A stretch of 64,000 nucleotides of DNA from Puccinia triticina. Lineage: Eukaryota > Basidiomycota > Pucciniomycetes > Pucciniales > Pucciniaceae. Made by a program: the position numbers and the translations under genes. The DNA is taken from NCBI RefSeq assembly GCF_026914185.1, contig NC_070571.1:1860001-1924000 (forward strand), written 5' to 3'. A model generated the notes under the pieces. The model was not told where the DNA came from. It did no database searches and was given only the letters and a program-made list of their open reading frames with translations. Below are positions 9,479-19,146 of the stretch, piece after piece (position 1 is the stretch's first letter; each line of letters starts with the position of its first letter).

Positions 9479-9617
9479 TTTTTACTTTTATTGTTACCGT
9501 ATCTATCTATCTCAGATCAAATTTGTTTTCCTATACTCTTTTTTCTCTTTTTTTTTCTCTCCTTTTTTTTTTCTTCTTCTTTTCAAATACTTTTTGTAGG
9601 TAGGGTCTTGCGGCTAG

Positions 9618-9630
9618 GCGAGGGGGTGGC
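9618..9630 (+). other. Polypurine tract of the copia element
   Basis: GCGAGGGGGTGGC lies immediately 5' of the right LTR, the usual place for the plus-strand primer. Confidence 0.6.
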
Positions 9631-9763
9631 TGTTGTAACCTAAGTAGTTAGGTTACAATTAGTGACACTCGCCTCTCCGAAGACCATACTATGTCTCCGG
9701 GGAACAAGCTGCAGAGCTTGTTTTCCCCACTTGAATACGATACATACGCTTTTGGTCATCTCA
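9631..9763 (+). repeat. Right LTR, 133 bp
   Basis: Identical as read to the left LTR. It is followed by CATA, the target-site repeat also found before the left LTR. Confidence 0.93.
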
Positions 9764-9767
9764 CATA

Positions 9768-10703
9768 CGTTGTCCACCGAGCTGACCCAAGAGTCTGACT
9801 TAACTCGGCTTCACTCACCTCGGAATCACAGCCGTGAGGTCGGTGGGCGACTCGCCCTCGTGAGTTTGTCTTGGCAACATGGAGAGTAAGTAGAGGAACA
9901 TATCAGAACGGTTCTACAAATGCTAGGGGTCGGGTTCCCCAACTGTGACCGTGGGCATGACATCTCTCAATTTTGCGTCATGCGTCTCGGTGAGGCCAAG
10001 CCAAGACTTCGAGTGCTCGGTCGCACTCTTCAGCTTTAGTTCGAAGCTTGTAGATTTTTGCGACTGGATTCGAGAACAGAGTTCAGCACTTGAATCAAAG
10101 GAAGCAACCGTGTCACCAAACGTCGGTCAACGGAATGGACGCAGGTAGATGAGGAAGATGGCAGAGAGCCCAGAAGGAAGCAATACCAAAGGAAAGAAGG
10201 TTCACTGAGATCCCATGGATGATCGATCGGCGCTTGCCTTGATCTCCTTTTATCGTTGCCATTACTTTGTAGCAATTGATCTGAGCACCTCTGCCCTTGA
10301 TGGATGGCTATTGATGATGGGCAGAGGAAGAGGAAGCTCCGGGGTGAGCCCATCAACCCGAGAATGAATTCCGGAGTTAAAAGCAATCAACCGTTGAACC
10401 TTCCAAGGGCAACGTCCCTCAACGCCCCTCTTACACCTCAGTCACTCATCATCCTGCTTCACGGCATCAATTGTCCATACTTGCAACATAAAATATAAGT
10501 AAGATAGCAAGAAGTTGCCATCGATAGACAGTAAGCATTCATCCAATCTGATTCAAGCCAGTTCCTGTTATGGAGACCCTAACACGAAAAATAGTAACAC
10601 TGTTGTAGTAGAATAAGAGTCACTCTTGACTACAGAAAACAAGCATTAGGGAACTGCTCTCATCACGAGCGATCAGAAACTTCGATTGCGATCAAACTCT
10701 CCA
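9768..10703. other. Intergenic stretch, no supported gene
   Basis: Contains short overlapping open frames on both strands, none with a recognised domain or convincing splice structure. The 3' part is the presumed promoter and 5' UTR of the aquaporin. Confidence 0.4.
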
Positions 10704-12577
10704 ATGGCTCACTTGCCAAGTCCAAGCACTATGCTGATCGAAGCTGACAATCTTAGAAAAACGCAAGGCCAGGGTAGACCAGCATCCTCCATGGGCCAAT
10801 ATTTCAGGTCTTTTGCGGAACCACACATGTTCTCACAGTTTAAGTTGAGTGACTTGTGTCTTTCTTAGGATTTGGAGCCCTGAAAATCCTGGATGCTAAC
10901 TTCGACGATGTTTTTTTTCTAGGATGGATTTGATTGCAGCTATCGGCGAGTTTATGGGCACCTTCGTCTTTTTACTCGTCGGTTTGGGCGGCATTCAAGT
11001 TAGTCAAAATTTTCCATCCAGATAGTAGAAGCACGCATCTTTGCCGGTTTTGTTCGACATTTGCTTCCCTTTGGGGCTTTGTACCATCGATAACCCTTCA
11101 ATTTTCGTATCAACTCACATTTCCCGGACCAAAAACTCTTTCCAGGCTGGCAAAACATCCAATACCGACAATTCAATCGCAACTGTCGGAAACAGTTCTG
11201 TCCCAAACCTCAACGTGCGCTATCCCTTTTTACAAGAGTATGCAAGGAAAACGGAAAAACCGCCAGGAATGCAGTTCATTAGTTGACTTTACACTTGACT
11301 GATTTTGCTTTTTCGTTTCTTAACAAATAAAAAAACTCTAAAGTTATTGATGTATGTATCCACTTCCATGGGTCTGAGCTTGCTGTTTTCTTGCTGGATA
11401 TTTTTTCGTGCTACTGGTGCGGCTTTCAATCCGTGAGTCTGGGGTTCCTTTGCTCTAATTGACAGGAAATAAAAGTCATTTCCTTGGCCAACCGATCCAT
11501 TCCAAGTTTTCTTGTGACACTTATCTTTCTTGAACCTTATTTCTTATCACTATCTGTTTATCGCGGATTTGCGTCCAATCGAAACAGCAACGTATCTCTT
11601 GCCTTGTTGCTGATACGAATAATCAGCCCTGTGAGGTTTGTGCTTTACACAACCGCCCAGCTCTTGGCCTCGATGGGTGAGTCGTATGATTGCGGTTAGT
11701 CCACCTTGACACGAACTGCTCGATTAAAACACATTTGTTTTCGGAATTGTTTGTTAGCTGCCTCGGCGGTTCTGCAGGGTCTCTTGCCTGGTCCATTGGC
11801 CGTCTCAACCACTCTCGGTGCCGGGACAAGTCAAGTCCAAGGCTTGTTTATCGAAGTTTTCATAACTTGTGGTCTGGTACTTTCGGTTCTATTCTTGGCG
11901 GTTGAAAAACATAAGGCCACGTTTTTGGCCCCCGTGGGTATTGGAATAACTCTTTTTGCAGGTCACTTATTCGTTAGTTACTGCCCATATCCCCTGGGAT
12001 GATTCATGATCTTTTTTTTTCAAAACTTAGCAAGACCAGGAGTGCAAGCTGACATTTTCGAATCCTCATACCATGAAATGATCGTCTTTCTAGGCTCTTG
12101 TCTACACTGGAGCTAGTATGAATACTGCGAGGTCGTTTGGACCTGCAGTTATTTCTGGGTTTTCGTCGGAACATTGGATCTACTGGTAAGTAATTTTAAT
12201 CACTGAAGTCTTCGAAACCGTGATGCCAAAGAAGGTAAGAGGCAGAATAAGCTGGCGAAGATTAAGCTTTTTTAATGTGCAACAGGATCGGGCCCACGCT
12301 GGGCTCTCTACTTGCGGTGGCCATTTATGCCGTAATGAAGCTGGCTCGATATTGGAAGCTGAGCGAAGGGCAAGACACCGACGTTCCGAGCAAGTCACCC
12401 AAGCTGTTTACCCAAGCGCCTCCACCAGTGAGCAAAGTTGTACGAGCAGTAGATCCAGAAAAGGCCGAGGTGGCTCAGCCCAACTCAAGCAAGCCAGAAA
12501 GGGTCTGCTGGCCATCACAATCAGGCAGTTTGAGTCATCCAAGGAATCCCAGCCATGAAGACGCAGGGATGGTTTGA
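10704..12577 (+). CDS. Aquaporin family channel with NPN and NTA motifs
   Basis: Eight exons join in frame (10704-10843, 10923-10998, 11146-11214, 11344-11432, 11588-11676, 11758-11972, 12094-12185, 12286-12577) to 353 aa. A branch-point-like TGCTAAC sits in the first intron. The major intrinsic protein fold is clear: helix 1 ([17 protein letters not shown]), half-helix loop B ([14 protein letters not shown]), helices around [13 protein letters not shown] and [19 protein letters not shown], and loop E ([16 protein letters not shown]). The two NPA boxes therefore read NPN and NTA; the arginine after the second box is kept. The C-terminal tail is long and charged. Members transport water or small solutes across membranes; substrate here is unknown. 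A paralogue with identical intron positions is at 28882-30497. Confidence 0.9.
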
Positions 12578-13332
12578 AAACGAAAGCAGCTATAATAGAA
12601 TGTGTGATAGATCTAGATCAAGGATTCAGAATGAAATACGATTCTTATATAATCCCAAAATATGTATCCATCGTTTGCTATTGTTTGCTTGCACTCAGAC
12701 ATCGTGTTTTATAAAGGGAATGTGTTGAAAATGAAGCAAATGTGTGCCGCTATCGTGATCGTGCAGCCTTCAGAGATTTTACAAGACAGGAAAAAAAGGG
12801 CGATAGCGGAGCGTCTAGAACAACTGGAGTAAAAACCGTGAAACTCTTTTTGGGTCTTTCTTCAAAATGTCTATTTGTATTTAGATCATGGACCGTCCAA
12901 AGTAAAGATCACAGACCAACCATTTATTTTGAAACACAACAAAACAACAACACAAAGGTGGGGGAAAAGATGCAAAGAGTCAATCCATATATTGAATTCC
13001 ACTAGAATGTGTATTCAATGAAGACCTTAAACGAAGAGATTGATCTGTAACATCAAAGAAATAGGAAATCGAGACAAAAGCATGTGAAGAATTACTGATG
13101 ACAGAAAGATTGGAGAGAGAGAGAGAAAGAGATATGGGAAGTGAACAGACTATTGGATAGACAAAAATGACGACAAGGCTGGATGAGAAAGAAGCAGATC
13201 AAAAGATAAATAATCACGATCGCGATGATCAGGAGGAATGAGAGACCAAATCAGATAGAGCAAAAAAAAATGGCGATGAGAACACCAAGCAATCGAAAAA
13301 CAACAACGAAAAGACGGGAGAGAAGACGAGGA
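12578..13332. other. Intergenic region between convergent genes
   Basis: 3' UTR territory of the aquaporin and of the minus-strand gene ending at 13333. It is A-rich, with a GA-rich stretch near 13112-13130. No gene seen. Confidence 0.5.
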
Positions 13333-15159
13333 TTAGTTGATGAGCGAAGGGGCAGTAGGGTGTGGTTGTTGAAGCAAAACGGATGCATTGGCGAAGGCGT
13401 CGTCCAGGAGTTTTTCCACCTCCGATGTCGCCTGGAATCCAATCAAGAGAAAAAAATAAGCATGGGCACACACAAAAAGAAAAGCAGATGGGATTAGCGG
13501 AAGAGTGGGACTGACCAATTTGACTTGGACTTCAAAGATCCCTCTGATCTTTTCCCGACGACAATTTCTGAGGGGTGTTTCTTGGGAATCATTGGGACCC
13601 CTGAACTGATCGAGCTCCCAATTGGAGATAAAGTCGATCGAGTTCTGGATCGAGTCGAAGTCGGTTTTCCAGTTAGCGACGAGGCCCTTGACGCCCTTGA
13701 GCTTGCGGACGATTTCGATCTGGGTCTGTCTGCTGATCTGAGTGTGTTCGTGGATCTGGTTTAGGGAGTGGATCAGGCTGCTGGTGATCAGCTTGAGTTC
13801 GCCCAAGTTTTCCATCGACCGCTTCTCGTCGACCTTCTTCGTCGTGCCTCGGCCTTGATGGGATAGATCGGTCAGCGAGTCGGTCTGGAACGAGCTTCGC
13901 TTCTCGTCCCGCGCACCACCACCACCGGTCGGCGTCAAGCGTCCGCCCTCCAGTTCATCCTCCAAATCAACCTCATCCACTTCGACGTGCTCGTGATCGT
14001 GTGGATCGAGCTGCTCTAAATCGTCGAGCGGCTTGGGTGATCCATCCCTCGATGATGAGGGATGGTCCGGTTGGGTGACCAGAGACTTGCCCAAGATCGT
14101 CGAATTTCTGAAGTCTCGCTCTTCGAACAGATCCGGCAGCTCTTCCAGGTCGGCCAAAAACCTTCTGTCCGTTCTCGAGAGCGCGATTTCGATTTCCTTG
14201 AGCTCGCGGATTTGTGATTCGCGGTCTCGGACTTGCTCGGTCATGGTACGGACGATATCTGTGATCATCTTTTCGACTACTGGCTGTCTGTCTGTCTGAC
14301 GACTCTCATCCATCGCCCTCGTCCTCGTTGGTGTTGTTGGTGTGGATGGGCTCAGGGCTTGAGGCTGTTGGCTATCGGGTGCTTTGGGGGTGAGCATTGA
14401 TGCTGGACAATCGGTATTAGACTGTTTCAAGAGGTTCAAAAATTTGGCAGTCGATTCCAGACCGGCTTGTAGTATTTCCGCATCTTCGTCCTCGGATGGC
14501 TCAAGATCTTCTGGTGACCTCCGCGACCCAAAGATCCCAGCTTCTTCGTCATCTTCGATCTGAGAGGGGTCTTCGTGTTGAGGATCGATGGGGTGACCCG
14601 ATTCATCAAAGATGTTTGAAGGTGAAGTCGGATCGATCGTGTTCAGAGTTGAGCGAGAGAGCTCTCTTCCAAGGGTCCTCATGGGGGTCGACAGACTGGG
14701 CTCTCGAATTGATGATTTACGTGGAGAGCACGAGGAGCCAAAGGTGGACGCGCCTGAGTAGCGCTTGCTGGTCGATCCGATGGTTGACCGGCTAGGTTGG
14801 AGTCGGAGTCGTTGGGGTTCGAGGAACTGCAAGGATGACTGGTCATCGCTTGGGTCGAATCGATCTGGACCAGGATATTCTTCCTCTTCATAGATCGTAT
14901 CCTCTTGGTCGTCCGCTTCATCGTCAACCTCATCTTGGTCTTCTCCTAGCCCTTCATCGTCATCATCACCGAGACCTAGCTGCTCAAGAATACTCGCTTG
15001 ATCGTTTTCCTCTGGTTCCATGGCTGCTGCTAGTTCGAAGGCCAGCGACTGGCGATGGTTACTGCTTGGGCCATGGCTATCGAGCCCATTGATTCCTCCA
15101 ATCGAACTTCCTTTCGTCTTTCGGCGTATCGAGGAGTGTGGTGATGGTTCGATTCCCAT
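13333..15159 (-). CDS. Acidic coiled-coil protein of unknown function
   Basis: ATG at 15159, one intron (about 13515-13432, GTCAGT..CAG), stop at 13333; 580 aa. The frame is open upstream to 15411 but that extension looks like UTR. The N-terminal half is disordered, serine-rich and strongly acidic (DDDDEGLGEDQDEVDDE; TIYEEEEYPGPD). The middle has helical text (EKMITDIVRTMTEQVRDRE, then LKEIEIALSRTDRRFLADLE) typical of coiled coil, and the C-terminal third has a second helical block (LITSSLIHSLNQIHEHT; IVRKLKGVKGLVANWKTDF) ending EVEKLLDDAFANASVLLQQ. The layout suggests a scaffold or cytoskeletal/nuclear structural protein, but no family was recognised. Confidence 0.8.
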   Translation of the reverse strand: MGIEPSPHSSIRRKTKGSSIGGINGLDSHGPSSNHRQSLAFELAAAMEPEENDQASILEQLGLGDDDDEGLGEDQDEVDDEADDQEDTIYEEEEYPGPDRFDPSDDQSSLQFLEPQRLRLQPSRSTIGSTSKRYSGASTFGSSCSPRKSSIREPSLSTPMRTLGRELSRSTLNTIDPTSPSNIFDESGHPIDPQHEDPSQIEDDEEAGIFGSRRSPEDLEPSEDEDAEILQAGLESTAKFLNLLKQSNTDCPASMLTPKAPDSQQPQALSPSTPTTPTRTRAMDESRQTDRQPVVEKMITDIVRTMTEQVRDRESQIRELKEIEIALSRTDRRFLADLEELPDLFEERDFRNSTILGKSLVTQPDHPSSSRDGSPKPLDDLEQLDPHDHEHVEVDEVDLEDELEGGRLTPTGGGGARDEKRSSFQTDSLTDLSHQGRGTTKKVDEKRSMENLGELKLITSSLIHSLNQIHEHTQISRQTQIEIVRKLKGVKGLVANWKTDFDSIQNSIDFISNWELDQFRGPNDSQETPLRNCRREKIRGIFEVQVKLVSPTLPLIPSAFLFVCAHAYFFLLIGFQATSEVEKLLDDAFANASVLLQQPHPTAPSLIN

Positions 15160-16257
15160 GCTGTCAGAGTGAAGATGTTGAGTTCTGTCGTCTAAAGTCT
15201 TGATGCGCAAACTGGGAAGAGGGTGAAGTGAAGACGTATGTGTATCTCGCAGTGGCCCGGGAGAGCGAAAGCGGCTCGGCTGGATAGTAGTCCCGGTGTG
15301 GTTTCTTTTGAGACGAAGATGAGAGGATATATTTATGTAAGAGAAAGCGTGTCCTCGGGCTTGTAAACTGAAAGGCAGCGTACACAGGCAAAGGAAAAGG
15401 AGACAGGTCAACCAAGTTCCGGGGTTAAGATGAATCTGATCAAAGGGGGCGAGACCAACCTGTGTTAAATCGATTTACTTGAGAGTTTTGATCACAGAGT
15501 CGAATTCGTCTGTCGCTCCTCGTTTTCCTGCTGGTCCTTCGCTGATAAACAAGAGAGCAGTGTTTGTCTATGTATTGATGTATTTATCTGTTGTCGTTGG
15601 AGTTGGACTGGCCAGCCCGAGCGGAACTGGATCGCGGTGGGGAGAGTCGGGACGGTCGAACTGTGCATGCCGGATTCCTCTGATACATAACCGACTGCGC
15701 GTGTCCATCCACGCAATCCCTTCTTTCTCACAATCTGCTTCATCTCTTATGTACAGCTCAGCCAGCCCGGAAGAAGAAAACTTTTATGTAGATCATCCTT
15801 CGATTTAAATTAGTCGTCATTGACTTTTCAAGATCACAAATTATGTGGAATACACAACAGCATCTCCAGATGGATGGCAATCGAAATGTCCACTTTTTAC
15901 ATTGAGTATTTCCATGATGAATATGACAAAAATGACGAGACATGAAAGCATATGGCTAACAACCAAGATACCACGAAATTGGGCATGGAAACGATTTTCT
16001 TGTGGCACGAGCCGTGTGAGAGAGATGGAGTATTGTCTGTGCGGTAGGCTTTGGTGCAAGAGAATTATGTACAATTTTACAGGAATGAAAGATGTAACTT
16101 GAGCAATGAGTGGAGAATTTAGCTGGTAATTTTTGACTGTTGCAGGGTTTTTGGGAATTACTGGTTGTTTATGTGTTTCAACTCGTCCCTTGAGTTTTAG
16201 TGAAAGTGAGTCGGAGGATTTTCGGACGGGTTTTGCAAGGAATGGGTTCCATCAGAG
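15160..16257. other. Intergenic region, no supported gene
   Basis: Upstream region of the minus-strand coiled-coil gene and 3' region of the minus-strand secreted-protein gene. Short ORFs are present on both strands without any recognisable domain. Confidence 0.45.
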
Positions 16258-18276
16258 CTAGAAAGCCATTCCGCCTGCTTGGCATGCCTTGGGAGTAGTT
16301 GTGTGTTTTCGCTTCTTGTGAACAACTGCGTAGAGGCCAAGTTCCATTGTGTCAGCAGGTGCAAATGGAGGTAAGGTATCTGGCTCGAGTGCTCTTACCG
16401 TGAGCGCTAGTGTCGCAGACTGGTAAATTAATCAAACAGGGCGCGTTTTCGTCCATCGACAAATTGGTTCTATGGAAGGCCATCGATCCCATCACAACCC
16501 AATCAGTGTCTTTCTTGGGTACCCATCTTTAAGTTTCTAGCAAGTCAACTCACCCGTCTGCGTATGGATCATAATCGGGCCCTTTGCCCAGCTTGGAGCA
16601 TTCTACTGCCTGCTTGGTGATAAACTCCGCTGTTATCTGGTACTTTTCAACCAACAGTTTAGCATTGTAAAATTTATTTCCAGAATCACCATGGTCGTTG
16701 TAGATTACGTTCATCATTCTGCCGCCACAAAGTCCAATCAGTCAGCGCAAAATTATCCGATGAATCCTTCCACCAGAAGAAAAATAAAGATCTATACTCA
16801 CGTGCCGTCTGGCCTGTCGCAATAACTCAACCAGCCATCGTCGAGGGAAAAAGCTCCATTGGGTCCATTTTGTCTGCAGCGGTCCGACTACAAAACCACA
16901 TTAATTTCGGAGGCCTTCCCACACCTACGCACTACTGATATGTGCACTTACATTAATTGTAACAAATCCGTTCTACAATTCAAAATGGTCAATATGAGAG
17001 ACATGGAAATATGCCGAGGTGGTACGTCATTCCAGTGACTCACCTTTGCCCGAAGTATCTGACCGGCCATTCGGATGGTAAGAATCCGAGACAATTTTTG
17101 TTCCAAGTCATTTGAATCCAGTTTTTGGTTGTTACGACAGTAATCGCCCCCCGCCAAGGCTCCGAGCAGGCCTTTGGGGCTACTAACAGGAGATTCGATG
17201 AATTCCTTCATTCTCTCACCAATCTTTGTTTGGGCATTTGCTTGCCAGTGTGCAATTTGATCTTCATAATGAGCCCACTACAAGTCAAAGTACGAAATTC
17301 AGTTGGGTTTCGTGAGTTGAATCTTTCCACAAAGATTGCGCTTATGTACCTTGGTGAATGTGTCTTGTCTGCCGGCTTTAAGCTCTTGGGCTTGTGCTTT
17401 CATTACCATCGTGACTTGTGCGATTGCAATGACTGCACCAGCGGCAGCCGCCACCGCAAAAGGCGTCAGAGAAGCAGCGGCCATAAAAACCTTGACAATG
17501 TCGTTAACATGCCGGTGAATATTTCATTTGTGGTCAAGTGGGTACTTACTATGCCGGCTATGATGGCCACGACAGACATGACCATGGTGAGTATCATTGA
17601 AATTTGATGGAACAGTTGAAATTTCCTTTTGGCATCTTGCTTGTACCTGGAAGAATTGAATAGTTTGTTGAATGATCAGAGGTGGCAAGATATTATCTGT
17701 CTTGTGAGATCACTCACAAGTCATTCACAAGCTCGGCTCCAATGGCTGAATCGAACGGGCTCTTTCATCAGCCACAGATAAAATAAAATAGAAAAACCCG
17801 CTCGGCTGGTCTGGGCGTGACTTACCTTTTGTTTGACCGGCCGCGAAGGCGATGGCAGTGTAGAGGGAATTATGATACATGGTATATTGCTCTGCAGCCG
17901 CTAGCACCCACCACGCCCTGCCGCTGATAGGAGAACAGAGCTGATTGAGAAATCAGAAGGAGCGTGAATTTAATAGCTAGAACAAAGTGAGGATTCAAAG
18001 CCGAAAAGGAGATTACCTGACCGGCTGAGCAAAACAGATTCAAGCCGCATTCAAAGTTGAGGGCGCTATTTTGAGCGGCAAACACCTGGGGGAAGATAGC
18101 TCGGATGAGTTTGGAGCAGAGGAGAGGATAGATAGGATTCTGTGAACTGACCGTCAGGTTTACTTCCAGTCCGCCCGGGTAATTTCTAAGGTAGTCATCA
18201 AGTCTGAGTTCTTTCCAGGTTTCAGGACTCAGTGGTTTCCGGTCGCATTCGTACGGTTGGAGTGGGCTGTTGTCAA

Positions 18277-18312
<36 letters not shown>

Positions 18313-18581
18313 GTGGAGGTGGTTGCGGCCCTCCCGCTGAGATTTTTTTCATCAAACTCTGCTGTGATTCAGAAACTCGAGCAGGCTGACTCACGCGGAT
18401 CGGCTGGGCGGCGGGCGTACAACAAGTGCGAAAGGCCCGGCGTTCTCCGGCCAGAGGAGACTTGAAGAGCCTGCGCGTTAACGTTGGGTATGAGTGCGAT
18501 CAATAGGCTTTGCACAATAGCCTGGATCAGTAGGAGTTTGAAGAAGTAAGTTGCGGGATGAAGAGAAAGTATCGATTGCAT
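16258..18581 (-). CDS. Signal-peptide-bearing protein with poly-proline linker and hydrophobic core
   Basis: At least eleven exons join in frame from ATG 18581 to TAG 16258. The N-terminus is a signal peptide (FFKLLLIQAIVQSLLIALI then NVNAQA). After an intron at about 18394-18337 comes a run of 15 prolines encoded by a GGC/CCG repeat, then a cysteine-containing ectodomain (ECDRKPLSPETWKEL; NFECGLNLFCSAGQ; WWVLAAAEQYTMYHNSLYTA). Two hydrophobic segments follow (ISMILTMVMSVVAIIAGI and LTPFAVAAAAGAVIAIAQVTM), then a soluble part with several cysteines (GGDYCRNNQK, SDRCRQNGPNGAFSLDDGW, AVECSKLGKGPDYDPYADG). The pattern recalls a family of fungal secreted or membrane-anchored proteins of unknown function (DUF7872-like; this name is tentative). 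Its start lies 565 bp from the divergent aspartate kinase gene. Confidence 0.75.
18282..18312 (+). repeat. GGC trinucleotide repeat encoding poly-proline
   Basis: About ten GGC triplets, followed by GGT/GGA variants. It lies in an exon of the minus-strand secreted-protein gene and encodes the proline run. Length polymorphism is likely. Confidence 0.85.
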
Positions 18582-19146
18582 TTAGCAGCAGTTGATTGTT
18601 ATGGTACATATGTTGGGATCAAGAATCGTGCATGAGAATGAGGGAAGGATGGGACTGGGAGGGACTGGGAGCCCACTATGTACTCCTGGGGAAGCGTCGC
18701 TGGCCACCCTGGCGGTCGCTGGCATCAAGCCTTGAGACTCGGAAGCTCAGGGATCATTCTCAAGCCTCTCCCCGTAGTCTCTCTGACTACGCCCGCTGCA
18801 CCGGAGGCCTGCAACACTACAAGACCACGCCACTCCAGAAAGGCCCCACCTACTGTGATTACTGCTCAGCTGGAATGTTTGAGGTCTGACCTTTCAAAAG
18901 AATCTGTGCAAAGTCTAAATTTCTAGTAAAATAAAATAAAATCCAAGATAAGATGAAGAGTCTCGAGGTCGGGATTTACATTTGTACATGTGACGGACCG
19001 GCGCACCACAGCGCCGGCCGGGGGAGTTTCAGTTACATAAACATCCGATCCGGAAAGAAAATAAAAACAAACAGAAAATTATCACCCAACTCCCCAATGG
19101 GAACAGCCGCCAAGAACGACCACCTCTGACGAACCCAAGAACCATC
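18582..19146. other. Divergent promoter region
   Basis: 565 bp between the minus-strand secreted-protein gene and the plus-strand aspartate kinase. A short A-rich stretch (AAAATAAAATAAAATCC) lies near 18928-18944. No gene or clear motif seen. Confidence 0.4.

Larger units (their letters stand above)
2823..9763 (+). mobile_element. Complete Ty1/copia LTR retrotransposon
   Basis: Two 133-bp LTRs (2823-2955 and 9631-9763), identical as read, start TG and end CA. They are flanked by the 4-bp direct repeat CATA (2819-2822 and 9764-9767). A half-tRNA-Met-type PBS follows the left LTR and a purine tract precedes the right one. Inside are a Gag-protease frame (3480-6026) and an integrase-reverse transcriptase-RNase H frame (to 9478) in copia order (integrase before RT). 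The two frames are separated by 734 bp without coding capacity, so either the element relies on splicing, or it is damaged. Identical LTRs suggest recent insertion. Confidence 0.93.

Noticed and set aside
10036..10386. Minus-strand ORF in the region before the aquaporin
   Set aside because: Two competing frames, no domain, no clear start or splice sites.
15160..15411. N-terminal extension of the coiled-coil protein with a hydrophobic start (CLLFLCLCTLPFSLQARG)
   Set aside because: Looked like a signal peptide, but the following text is His/Ser/Thr-rich UTR-like sequence and the downstream protein is acidic and coiled-coil, unlike a secreted protein. The start at 15159 was preferred.
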